A stretch of DNA of 40,732 nucleotides from a bacterium (GTDB lineage: Bacteria > Patescibacteriota > Minisyncoccia > Minisyncoccales > PWPS01), in NCBI GenBank assembly GCA_018400895.1, contig JAGYLR010000002.1, positions 1 to 40,732 on the forward strand, given 5' to 3'. This document shows, piece after piece, positions 23,976 to 31,545 of this stretch. Every line of letters begins with the position of its first letter. The first letter of the stretch is position 1. The notes below the pieces were generated by a model, which had not been told where the DNA came from, did not search any database, and saw only the letters and a list, made by a program, of their open reading frames with translations. The translations under genes and the position numbers were made by a program.

Positions 23976-24148
23976 GAAAAAAGCGTCATCCGACGCTTCT
24001 TTCATGTCCCGCCGTAGCAGTTGCTCCTTTAGATAAATCTGAGAATGAAATTAAGTGGGTGTTCGCAGTCCCTACCCACGGGCAAGGAATCATGTAGAAC
24101 TCCCTATAATAAGGTATATCAGATTTCATGTCTGCCATGGCGAGACAT
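23976..24148 (-). ncRNA. Candidate structured RNA, about 170 nt, 6S-like architecture, class unassigned
   Basis: Bounded by its own promoter (24153-24180) and a perfect intrinsic terminator (AAGCGTC-GGAT-GACGCTT then T6, forward 23976-23998). The transcript starts with AUGUCUCGCC-A-UGGCAG, which pairs with CUGCUA-C-GGCGGGACAU near its 3' end: 16 pairs with one A/C mismatch, closing the whole molecule. Inside, AAAUCUGA pairs perfectly with UCAGAUUU after an asymmetric bubble, and GUGGGU pairs with ACCCAC. One long closed rod with a bubble resembles 6S RNA, but I recognise no diagnostic 6S, SRP, tmRNA or RNase P sequence. A 64-codon frame through it has no protein-like features. Confidence 0.6.
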
Positions 24149-24152
24149 TTTA

Positions 24153-24180
24153 AGTATATCAGAGAAAAAAACAGTTTCAA
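24153..24180 (-). promoter_or_regulatory. Promoter of the candidate structured RNA
   Basis: -35 TTGAAA (24175-24180), 16-nt spacer, extended -10 TGATATACT with hexamer TATACT (24153-24158). The -35 overlaps the TGA stop of the upstream kinase gene, and the predicted start coincides with the first base of the long closing stem. Confidence 0.7.
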
Positions 24181-25235
24181 GCCCTTAGAACATCGGCTAA
24201 CTGTTTTATAAAAGATACTACAACAGGAGGGGCGAGTAAACTATAAGAATCAACTCCAAATTTATCCTGTATTATCCAAGGTTTTTCAGTAACATTTACT
24301 TTTTCTCCATCAAAATCATAAACATACTCTGGTGTTATTTCATAGTCATCAACATACTCCTCTGCTTTATCAACAGGAATAGAATTACGTAACAGTATTT
24401 TTGGTATTCCATAAAGCGAAAAAGCTTGTTTTATTATTTTATCATCCATATCTAATCTTTTTCTTATCGGCTCTATTCCCTTCTCATCTCCTTCTTTTCT
24501 CACCATTCTCACACCATTACACTCTTTGTTATCACAAACAAGATAAAATTCTCCATTTTCATATTCTACTTTTGATGTAGGAAACAGTTTAAGATTTCTT
24601 GATGTATTACAAATAGGACAAATTTTTCTCCATTTTATTCTTTCATCAATGACCATTTCTGGTACATCAATAAGAACCATAAAGTCATCATCATCACGGT
24701 AACCAATAAGATCTCTAAAGAAAAGTGAATAGGAAATCTGGTCCATGTCCCTAGGAAATCCATCTATAAATATTACCTTTCTTCCTCTTTTTGCTATTTC
24801 TCTTTTAACTAAGGTAAGTACCATATCGGTAGGAAGTAACTTTTCTGTACTTCTTCCTTCAAGTATATCCATTAATTCTTCTACAGAGTTCCATCCTCTA
24901 TAATTGTTTTCTAAAAATTTTACTAACTCTTCTCTTTTTGTTTTATCTTTTAATTCAGAGTCCAATGATCTAACCATGTCTCCTATTGAAAAATGGTCTA
25001 TACGGTCTTTATCTATTACCTCAGAAAACATTTTAGAGTAAGTTCCTTTACCAGTACTCTTTTTACCAAGAAGATAAACTATAAAAGCATGCTTTTTAAG
25101 ATGTTCTTTTATTCTTTTAATTTCGCTACCTGCTTTAAATTCAAAATATTCCTCTCTATCTTTAGGATTAGAAAGGTCGTAGCGTTTATTTCCTTCTTTC
25201 TTTGTTTTGAATATGGGGAATTCTATTTCTGTCAT
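24177..25235 (-). CDS. Long adenylate kinase-like NMP kinase with zinc lid
   Basis: 352 aa, much longer than adenylate kinase (about 215). About 50 extra N-terminal residues precede a Walker A GKKSTGKGT (57-65), in which KS replaces PG. The NMP motif DGFPRDMDQ (158-166) is canonical. The lid carries four cysteines, C206/C209 (CPICN) and C234/C239 (CDNKEC), spaced as a zinc site with a long insert. Some 90 residues follow the lid instead of about 50. Nucleoside monophosphate phosphorylation is likely but the substrate is uncertain. Its ATG overlaps the LOG gene stop by one base. This is the third kinase of this family in the window. Confidence 0.85.
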   Translation of the reverse strand: MTEIEFPIFKTKKEGNKRYDLSNPKDREEYFEFKAGSEIKRIKEHLKKHAFIVYLLGKKSTGKGTYSKMFSEVIDKDRIDHFSIGDMVRSLDSELKDKTKREELVKFLENNYRGWNSVEELMDILEGRSTEKLLPTDMVLTLVKREIAKRGRKVIFIDGFPRDMDQISYSLFFRDLIGYRDDDDFMVLIDVPEMVIDERIKWRKICPICNTSRNLKLFPTSKVEYENGEFYLVCDNKECNGVRMVRKEGDEKGIEPIRKRLDMDDKIIKQAFSLYGIPKILLRNSIPVDKAEEYVDDYEITPEYVYDFDGEKVNVTEKPWIIQDKFGVDSYSLLAPPVVVSFIKQLADVLRA

Positions 25236-25939
25236 TATTTTTCTTTCTTATTTTTAAAGTTATTTTTTATAATTTCTACCGCCTCTTCTGGAGTATCAAC
25301 TAATTGAAATATCTCCAAATCTTTTTCACTTATGGTTTTGTAATTACCATAAAGCTCTTCTTTAAACCACTTAAATAATGGTTCCCAAAAATCTTTACCC
25401 ACAGCAACAACACAAACTGGCAAGGGAAGCTTCTTAGTTTGTATTAGAGTAACCATTTCAAAAAATTCGTCAAGTGTTCCAAACCCTCCCGGGAAAAATA
25501 CATATCCTGAAGAAGAAAAAGAAAGCATCACTTTTCGGGTAAAAAAGTAATAAAAACCTATTGATCGTTCTATATATTCATTAGCTCTTTCTCCATCTTC
25601 AAGCTGTATATTTATACCAAGTGACTCTCCATTATTTTCATAGCACCCTCTATTTGCTCCTTCCATTATTCCTGGACCTCCTCCAGTAACAACAGCAAAT
25701 CCTTCTTTGGAGAGCAATTCTCCAAAACGACGTGCCTTTTCATAATTAGGATTGTTTTCATCAAATCTACTTGAACCGAAAATAGAAACTGACTTATCTT
25801 TAAAATCAGCTACAAAATTAAACCCCTCCACAAACTCAGCCATTATACGAAAGATTCTCCACTGAAATGTTTTTCTAAAATCCTCTTTTGCAGGGGGAAG
25901 CTCAACATCAGATAACTTATTTATGTTTTTTTTATCCAT
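25235..25939 (-). CDS. LOG family protein (TIGR00730-type Rossmann fold)
   Basis: 234 aa with SVSIFGSSRF, VVTGGGPGIMEGANRG (86-98 for the GGGPGIMEGANRG part) and the phosphoribohydrolase motif PGGFGTLDE (150-158) with its catalytic Glu. LOG-family enzymes cleave nucleoside 5'-monophosphates to a free base plus ribose 5-phosphate; older annotations call them lysine decarboxylases, which is not supported by this motif. A long N-terminal segment (1-48) with KTFQWRIFRIMAEF precedes the core. Linkage by a 1-nt overlap to an NMP kinase suggests a shared nucleotide-salvage role. Confidence 0.9.
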   Translation of the reverse strand: MDKKNINKLSDVELPPAKEDFRKTFQWRIFRIMAEFVEGFNFVADFKDKSVSIFGSSRFDENNPNYEKARRFGELLSKEGFAVVTGGGPGIMEGANRGCYENNGESLGINIQLEDGERANEYIERSIGFYYFFTRKVMLSFSSSGYVFFPGGFGTLDEFFEMVTLIQTKKLPLPVCVVAVGKDFWEPLFKWFKEELYGNYKTISEKDLEIFQLVDTPEEAVEIIKNNFKNKKEK

Positions 25940-25997
25940 ATTTTTGGATTTTAAATAATACTAAGAATACAAAACCTGATAGGGATTCACTAAGGCC

Positions 25998-26858
25998 CTA
26001 TATACCGTATGATATCACACGTACGTCTCCATGTATATCTGTACGCCTTGTGGATATATTAAATTCCTCTAATGTTTGCAAAACTTCTTTATGAGGATGC
26101 TCATGACGATTATCTTCTCCAACACTTATCACTGCCAAGCTAGGATGAACAACAGACAGAAAATCTTTACTGGTAGATGTTTTTGATCCGTGATGTCCAA
26201 CCTTTAACACATCTGAAGAAAGATTAATTGAACGACAAAGCAATGCTTCATTTTTTTTACACCAATTATTTACAAAAATTAGTTCTTCTTCATCAGAAGA
26301 GTAGATATCTCCAGTAAATAAAAAAGAATCTTTTCCATAAACTAAACGTGATACAACAGATGTACAATTAGAATCATCTACATACTCTCCCCTAAAATTT
26401 TCAAACGGGTATAAAATGTCAATATGAAAATCATCTGTCAAAACTCTTAGCCCAGCACGAGCAGTAATATAATCATCTCCTACAAGATTATCCCAAGCAC
26501 TAAAAGCTTCTGTATCATCAATTACCCCAGTGTAAATAATATGATCTACACTATAGTTTTTTAAAACCTCAATAAGTCCTGATATGTGATCATAATGAGG
26601 ATGAGTCAGTATAATAAGATCTATCTTTCTATTAAAGAACGGTATTTCTTTGTCTATCTTTTCTAAAACAATATTCCCTGGGCCACCATCTATTAATATC
26701 TTATGACCCTTAGGAGTTTTTATTAGTGCTGTATCTCCTTGTCCGACATCAAAAAAGATAACTTCTAAATAGTTGTTGTAAGAAAAAACAACACTCCAAG
26801 AAAAATAGTTTAGAAGAACAAAAAAGAATATAATTGTTAATATTACTTTCTTCTTCAT
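25998..26858 (-). CDS. Secreted/anchored ComEC C-terminal-type metallo-beta-lactamase hydrolase
   Basis: 286 aa. An N-terminal hydrophobic segment (about residues 4-25) acts as signal anchor, so the enzyme faces outside. The hydrolase core has FFDVGQGDTALI (35-46), LIDGGPG, the zinc motif THPHYDHISG (H86, H88, D90, H91), FTGD (D184) and GHHGSKTSTS, all as in the C-terminal domain of ComEC/Rec2. The membrane channel part of ComEC is absent. Likely a nuclease or phosphodiesterase acting on incoming or extracellular DNA. A full-size ComEC may be encoded elsewhere. A terminator precedes it, so it needs its own promoter. Confidence 0.88.
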   Translation of the reverse strand: MKKKVILTIIFFFVLLNYFSWSVVFSYNNYLEVIFFDVGQGDTALIKTPKGHKILIDGGPGNIVLEKIDKEIPFFNRKIDLIILTHPHYDHISGLIEVLKNYSVDHIIYTGVIDDTEAFSAWDNLVGDDYITARAGLRVLTDDFHIDILYPFENFRGEYVDDSNCTSVVSRLVYGKDSFLFTGDIYSSDEEELIFVNNWCKKNEALLCRSINLSSDVLKVGHHGSKTSTSKDFLSVVHPSLAVISVGEDNRHEHPHKEVLQTLEEFNISTRRTDIHGDVRVISYGI

Positions 26859-26867
26859 TTAACTTAA

Positions 26868-26899
26868 CCGAAAAACCACCAAGTAAAGGTGGTCTTCGG
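26868..26899 (-). terminator. Intrinsic terminator after the DUF5679 gene
   Basis: On the minus strand CCGAAG-ACCACC-TTTACTT-GGTGGT-TTTTCGG: a 6-bp GC-rich stem followed by four Ts, extended by outer CCGAA/TTCGG pairs. It separates the DUF5679 gene from the ComEC-like gene. Confidence 0.7.
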
Positions 26900-26924
26900 A
26901 AACATGTGGAAGGTATATTTTAGG

Positions 26925-27083
26925 TTAGGCCTTTCCAAGAATTTTAAACATTTTAGTCCCACATACAGGACAGGTTCCTGAAAGAGCTCTTCTTTTTGTT
27001 CCTCCCTTACCTTTCATTTCCACCTCTTTTTCATCATTCATTTCGCGCTTCGCTTTACACTTTACACAATATGCTTCTGACAT
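26925..27083 (-). CDS. DUF5679 zinc-ribbon protein
   Basis: 52-aa protein: MSEAYCVKCKAKREMN, then KGKGGTKRRALSGTCPVCGTK and a short hydrophobic end (split here for clarity as KGKGGTKRRALSG and TCPVCGTKMFKILGKA). Two CxxC pairs (C6/C9 and C38/C41) should bind one zinc. I recognise the family as DUF5679, common in CPR and some archaea and of unknown function; nucleic-acid binding is plausible from its many lysines and arginines. It is monocistronic, with a promoter at 27138-27166 and a terminator at 26868-26899. Confidence 0.85.
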   Translation of the reverse strand: MSEAYCVKCKAKREMNDEKEVEMKGKGGTKRRALSGTCPVCGTKMFKILGKA

Positions 27084-27137
27084 ATTAATATACTTTAAGA
27101 ATTAAAAAGGATCGACCTTTAGATGTCTTTTGTCCCC

Positions 27138-27166
27138 ATTATAATTGCTTTAGGTTAAAAATTCAA
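27138..27166 (-). promoter_or_regulatory. Promoter of the DUF5679 gene
   Basis: -35 TTGAAT (27161-27166), 17-nt spacer, perfect -10 TATAAT (27138-27143) on the minus strand. The -35 overlaps the thiI stop codon. The leader of about 45 nt has AAAGG-TCGAT-CCTTTTT (forward 27104-27120), a small attenuator-like hairpin. Confidence 0.7.
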
Positions 27167-28290
27167 GTAATTATCTTTTTTTTCTCTATTTTTAATAAAG
27201 CATTTTCTATTATTTTTTCAAGCTCTATCTTTTTTTCCACTCTTTCTAGATCATTTAATTTAATTTTTGTCTCTGGATGTTTTGGTAAAAATCTAGAACA
27301 ACAATCTTCTTCGGGAAGAATTGATATTTGATATGTCCCTATTTTTTTAGCTTTTTTTATTATACTCTGTTTATCTTCTCCTACAAGAGGACGAAACAAG
27401 GGAATAGATAAACCTTTTCCAGTAGCTGTCATATTTTCTACTGTTTGTGACGCAACTTGACCTAGACTATCCCCTGTTACAAGCGCCTGTAAATTGTTAT
27501 TTAAAGCAACTCTCTCAGCTATTTTTATCATTGCTCTTCTGTAAGCAATAACCCTAAATCTATCCTCTACTTTAAGCAATATTTCTTTTTGGATATCAGC
27601 AAAAGGAACAAGATAAATTATAGAAGGCCCTTGCACACCACAAAGCACAGAAACTATTCTTTCTACTTTTTCTATTGACTCTGCAGAAGTAACTGGATAA
27701 GCATGAAAGTGAATAAAACTGAGTTTCATCCCTCTTCTAATCACCGCATGTGAAGCAACTGGCGAATCTATTCCTCCTGATATAAGCGAAAGCCCTTTAC
27801 CTCCACTTCCTACTGGTAATCCTCCCTCTCCTTTTATCTTTTTTGTATATATATAACAACCTTTATTAGTTACTTCAATAAAACAAGTAACCTCTGGTTG
27901 AGTTAAATTAACCTTAGCACCTGTTTTTTTAACTATTAATGCACCCAGTCTTGCGGCTATTTCTTGAGAGGTTTGAGAAAAAGATTTATCAGAACGCACA
28001 ACTGTTATTCTAAAAGAAGAAAAGTTAATTTCTAACATTATTTTTAAAACCTCTTCTTCCATTTTATCTGGAACAACTTTACTGGCATAAGAAAAATTTG
28101 CTATTCCTGGTATCTTTTTTAATCTATTTTCATCTATATATTCTGATAAAATAATAATTCTTCCTCTTTCTATTTCTATTTCTACATTAGGAAATATTCT
28201 TTCTATATTAAAAGTTAGCCGTTTCTCAAAGAAACGGCGATTACCTCCTTTTATTCCTATTTCGTCATAATGACAAATTACACAGTTCAT
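27163..28290 (-). CDS. thiI: tRNA 4-thiouridine sulfurtransferase ThiI (no rhodanese domain)
   Basis: Makes s4U8 in tRNA using sulfur relayed from a cysteine desulfurase. 375 aa: N-terminal ferredoxin-like domain, THUMP domain (to about residue 160), then the PP-loop SGGIDSPVA (171-179) and LVTGDSLGQVASQT. EEDCCSRFLPKHP near residue 330 provides the candidate acceptor cysteine. There is no C-terminal rhodanese domain, so sulfur must come directly from IscS or a carrier. It overlaps the HAMP gene by 4 nt at the end of the isc-type operon. Confidence 0.95.
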   Translation of the reverse strand: MNCVICHYDEIGIKGGNRRFFEKRLTFNIERIFPNVEIEIERGRIIILSEYIDENRLKKIPGIANFSYASKVVPDKMEEEVLKIMLEINFSSFRITVVRSDKSFSQTSQEIAARLGALIVKKTGAKVNLTQPEVTCFIEVTNKGCYIYTKKIKGEGGLPVGSGGKGLSLISGGIDSPVASHAVIRRGMKLSFIHFHAYPVTSAESIEKVERIVSVLCGVQGPSIIYLVPFADIQKEILLKVEDRFRVIAYRRAMIKIAERVALNNNLQALVTGDSLGQVASQTVENMTATGKGLSIPLFRPLVGEDKQSIIKKAKKIGTYQISILPEEDCCSRFLPKHPETKIKLNDLERVEKKIELEKIIENALLKIEKKKIIT

Positions 28291-28862
28291 TTTTTTGAAT
28301 ATTTTTTCAGCCTTGCCTTTAATTTTTGATTTTCTGTTTTTATCTCTTTCATACGCAACTCTCTACCAACAGTGAGCTTTTGAAATTTTTCTAACTCTTC
28401 CACTCTCTTTTTCATTTCTTTTGTTCTATTTTCTACTTCTTTTTCTAAATTATTTGTCATGTTTTGCAATTCCCTTGTTCTTGCTCTTACCTTTACCTCT
28501 AATATTTCTCTTGATTCTTCTAACTCTTTTCTGTAATCATTAAGAGTTTCTGCCATTTCATTAAATGATTGAAAAACTTTATTCATTTCTTTTGTAGTTG
28601 CTTTGTGTGTTCTTGAACTAAAATCTCCTTTTTCTAAACTTCTCATTGATTTTATTAATTTTTTAATCTGATTTATCACAGATTTTTCTAAAACTATATA
28701 GAAAATAACTGTCATAACAATAATTCCTATCAACATCTTTATAATATCAAAAACAATGTTTCCTGAAGACATTCCTAAAATAAAGATGTGAAATATCTCA
28801 TTTATTACAAGTAAAGCAATAAATGTAAATATTAATAAAAAGTTAATTGAAGGTTTTTTCAT
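28287..28862 (-). CDS. HAMP-domain membrane protein with coiled coil, no output domain
   Basis: 191 aa. Two hydrophobic segments (about 6-29 and 41-63) with a very short outside loop, then a HAMP-like linker (IKKLIKSMRSLEKGDFSSRT; about 64-115), then a long charged coiled coil to the C-terminus (for example LEKEVENRTKEMKKRVEEL). There is no histidine kinase, cyclase or methyl-accepting domain. It could be a signalling adaptor, or a structural membrane coiled coil. Its placement between a redox DUF1858 gene and thiI, with a 4-nt overlap to thiI, suggests a link to the sulfur-relay operon; this is inference. It starts 32 nt after the DUF1858 gene. Confidence 0.8.
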   Translation of the reverse strand: MKKPSINFLLIFTFIALLVINEIFHIFILGMSSGNIVFDIIKMLIGIIVMTVIFYIVLEKSVINQIKKLIKSMRSLEKGDFSSRTHKATTKEMNKVFQSFNEMAETLNDYRKELEESREILEVKVRARTRELQNMTNNLEKEVENRTKEMKKRVEELEKFQKLTVGRELRMKEIKTENQKLKARLKKYSKK

Positions 28863-28894
28863 TTTTCAAAAATATATATTTTTATTTTATACCA

Positions 28895-29092
28895 TCAACT
28901 CTGTTCCTGCAAATCTTTAATTATCCCATCTATATCAAGTCCATACATTTTACACACATCACCTATCTTTAACACCTTTATTTCTTGAGAGGCAAATGGG
29001 CAAGATAAACAAGGAACTCCATATTTTTTAAGAATTTTATTCCCCTTCTTAGTTTCTAATATCTCTGATATTGTACTATTTTTATCTATCAT
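28895..29092 (-). CDS. DUF1858 / hybrid-cluster-associated redox disulfide protein
   Basis: 65 aa, matching DUF1858 from ISEILETKKGNKILKKYGVP through the CLSC motif (C28, C31) to GDVCKMYGLDIDGIIKDL. The CxxC at the start of a helix, plus a third cysteine, suggests a thiol carrier or redox disulfide. Genes of this family often sit near Fe-S or sulfur-transfer proteins. Here its ATG overlaps the mnmA stop by one base, so it could carry reducing power or persulfide between IscS and MnmA or ThiI (inference). Confidence 0.85.
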   Translation of the reverse strand: MIDKNSTISEILETKKGNKILKKYGVPCLSCPFASQEIKVLKIGDVCKMYGLDIDGIIKDLQEQS

Positions 29093-30057
29093 TATTTTGT
29101 TATAACACCTCCTCCTAAAAGCTTTTCCCCTTTATAAAAAACTACTGATTGTCCAGGGCAAACTGCCCAACAAGGATGACTAAAAACTACTTTATTTTTA
29201 TAAAGTACTCCCGGAATAAGTGGAGAGGCATATCTTAACTTTGCTTTTACTTTAATAGGAAGTTCGACCTTTTCTATGATATTTGCTTTATCAAAAAAAA
29301 CTTCTTTTCTTTCAAGATCTTTTTCATTATTAGTAACCACAACAGAACTATTTTCTTTTCTAAGAACATAATAAGGTCCACCAGGCAAATTTAGCCCTTT
29401 TCTTTGACCTACAGTGTAAAAAAAACTACCTTGATGATGTCCAAGGACTTTACCATGTTTATCAACTATATTTCCTTCTTTAGAAGTAATATTTTCTTTT
29501 AAAAAACTACTTGTTTTATTATTTATAAAACAAAGTTCTTGTGATTGAGGAACTTCTCCCAAACCTAACTTTTTTGCGTATTTTTTTACTTTTTCTTTTT
29601 TAAACTTTCCCAAAGGGAAAATACTTCTTTCTATCTGAGATTTTTTCAATGCCCATAAAAAATAAGACTGATCTTTTGTCTTGTCCTTTCCTCTATACAA
29701 AACATCTCCCTTTTTTCTGACATAGTGTCCAGTTGCAATAAAATCTGTTTTAGCTCTATCAAAGAATATTCCAAATTTTATATCTCTATTACACATAACA
29801 CAAGGATTTGGAGTTATCCCTTGTTTTAACTGCTCTAAATAATAAGAAATAATTTTTTTCTTAAACTCTTCTTGTATATCAATAACAGAAAAAGGAATTT
29901 GTAAAATACTAGCTGAGTGTTTGGCAGCTATTTTATCTTTTTCACCATTTCCCATGTCCATAAAAATCGCCTCAACATCATACTTCTTGTTTAAGATATG
30001 TGCAGCAAAAAAAGAGTCTACTCCCCCAGAAAGAGCAACAGTTACACTATTTTTCAT
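29092..30057 (-). CDS. mnmA: tRNA-specific 2-thiouridylase MnmA
   Basis: Introduces s2U34 in tRNA-Lys, -Glu and -Gln. 321 aa with PP-loop SGGVDS (10-15), NPCVMCNRDIKFG with candidate catalytic C89 (and C86), ATGHYV, KDQSYFLW, and the second catalytic cysteine C176 in QSQELCF; then FYTVGQRKGL. The protein is shorter than the E. coli enzyme (about 370). It overlaps iscU by 11 nt and the DUF1858 gene by 1 nt. Confidence 0.96.
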   Translation of the reverse strand: MKNSVTVALSGGVDSFFAAHILNKKYDVEAIFMDMGNGEKDKIAAKHSASILQIPFSVIDIQEEFKKKIISYYLEQLKQGITPNPCVMCNRDIKFGIFFDRAKTDFIATGHYVRKKGDVLYRGKDKTKDQSYFLWALKKSQIERSIFPLGKFKKEKVKKYAKKLGLGEVPQSQELCFINNKTSSFLKENITSKEGNIVDKHGKVLGHHQGSFFYTVGQRKGLNLPGGPYYVLRKENSSVVVTNNEKDLERKEVFFDKANIIEKVELPIKVKAKLRYASPLIPGVLYKNKVVFSHPCWAVCPGQSVVFYKGEKLLGGGVITK

Positions 30058-30415
30058 AATTTTCTACTGCAGCCCTAAGGCCATTTAAAGCAAGTGAAGC
30101 ACAATGCACTTTAGTATTTGGTAAATATTCTAATTTTTCTACCATCTCTTTTTCAGTTAATTCTACTGCATCTTTTATATTTTTACCTATCACCATTTCA
30201 CAAACAACATCTGATGTTGCAATTGCAGCAGCACACCCCAGTGTTCTAAAAGAGGCGTTAATTATTTTACCATTATCAACCTTTATATATATCTCCATCT
30301 CATCACCACATCTCTCATTACCAACAACTCCAACTGCGTCAGCATCTTTCATCTCACCAAAAAACTTGGGATGCATAAAACGTTGTACTGCTTCTTTTGA
30401 ATAATAACTTTTCAT
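30047..30415 (-). CDS. iscU: IscU/NifU N-terminal-type Fe-S scaffold
   Basis: Assembles Fe-S clusters with sulfur from IscS. 122 aa with the three ligand cysteines: C36 (NERCGDEM, with D38), C61 (TLGCAAAIATSD) and C105 (KVHCASLALNGL). The region between C61 and C105 is of normal size. E. coli-type LPPVK for HscA binding is not evident; HscA/HscB are not in this operon. 4-nt overlap with iscS and 11-nt overlap with mnmA. Confidence 0.94.
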   Translation of the reverse strand: MKSYYSKEAVQRFMHPKFFGEMKDADAVGVVGNERCGDEMEIYIKVDNGKIINASFRTLGCAAAIATSDVVCEMVIGKNIKDAVELTEKEMVEKLEYLPNTKVHCASLALNGLRAAVENYEK

Positions 30416-31545
30416 CTTCCTGATATTTCTCTTAATCTTTCGACTATTGGAGGAAGTTTTGTAAGTAACTCATCTATTTCTTTTTCTGTGGTCATACTCC
30501 CCAAAGTAATACGTAATGATCCGTGAGCAGCTCTGTGAGACAGCCCAAGAGAAAGCAAAACATGAGAAGGAGAAAGAGAATTTGAAGCACAGGCAGATCC
30601 AGTAGAAACAGCAATTCCTTCTTCATTAAGAGCTATAAGCATACTTTCTCCTTCAACTCCAGTAAAAGTAATATTTATATTATTTGCTATCCTGTTCTCT
30701 CTACTTCCATTAAGAGCAGCACCAGAAATAGAAGAGGTAATTCCATCTATTACCTTATCTCTCATTGTCTTTGTTTTTTTAGAATCATTTACATCAATGC
30801 TTCTTATCGCTTCTCCCATACCAACTATTGCTGGAATATTTTCCGTTCCTGGACGGTGCCCCCTTTCTTGATGAGCTCCATAAAGAATTTGAGATATTTT
30901 ACTTCCCTCACGTACATAAAGTACTCCCACTCCTTTTGGTCCATATATTTTGTGTCCACTAAGAGTAAGTAAATCTACTTTTAAATTATTAACATCACAA
31001 GATAAATAATTTGCAGCCTGCACCGCGTCTGTATGGAATAAAATCTTGTTTTTTCTATTTTTATTCACTTCTTCTAAAGCTTCTCCAATCTCTTTTATTG
31101 GCTGGATAGTTCCTATCTCACTATTAACATACATAATAGAAATAAGAGTGGTATTCTCTTTTATCTCTTTTAAAACATCCTCAACTTTTACAACTCCTTC
31201 TTTATAAACTGGAAGGTAAGTTACATCAGTATGAGTTTTACACGGCCCTAAAACAGCTTCGTGCTCAAATGAGGAAGTTATAATATGTCCGTTATTACTT
31301 GCCCCTAAAACAGCCATATTATTTGCTTCTGTTGCTGATGCAGTAAATACCACTTCTCTTTGGTGAGAATTTAAAAACTGAGCAACTGCTTTTCTAGAAT
31401 CATCTAATGCAAACACAGCCTCCTCTCCAAAACTGTGTATTGAAGAGGGGTTAGCAAACTTATCAGTAAAAAAAGGCATCATTTTTTCTAATACATTTGC
31501 TTTTACTGGTGTTGTCGCTGCGTAATCTAAATATATCTTTTTCAT
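30412..31545 (-). CDS. iscS: Cysteine desulfurase (NifS/IscS family)
   Basis: PLP enzyme that takes sulfur from cysteine as persulfide for Fe-S clusters and thiolated tRNA. 377 aa: YLDYAATTPV, ATEANNMAV, HTDAVQAA, the PLP lysine K199 in SGHKIYGPKGVGVLY, and the active-site C319 in STGSACASNSLSPSHVL on a mobile loop. Length a little shorter than E. coli IscS (404). It overlaps iscR and iscU by 4 nt each. Confidence 0.96.
   Translation of the reverse strand: MKKIYLDYAATTPVKANVLEKMMPFFTDKFANPSSIHSFGEEAVFALDDSRKAVAQFLNSHQREVVFTASATEANNMAVLGASNNGHIITSSFEHEAVLGPCKTHTDVTYLPVYKEGVVKVEDVLKEIKENTTLISIMYVNSEIGTIQPIKEIGEALEEVNKNRKNKILFHTDAVQAANYLSCDVNNLKVDLLTLSGHKIYGPKGVGVLYVREGSKISQILYGAHQERGHRPGTENIPAIVGMGEAIRSIDVNDSKKTKTMRDKVIDGITSSISGAALNGSRENRIANNINITFTGVEGESMLIALNEEGIAVSTGSACASNSLSPSHVLLSLGLSHRAAHGSLRITLGSMTTEKEIDELLTKLPPIVERLREISGR

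Noticed and set aside
23986..24180. 64-codon frame over the structured RNA
   Set aside because: It includes the promoter -10 region and the closing stems, and has no family resemblance; RNA structure explains the sequence better.
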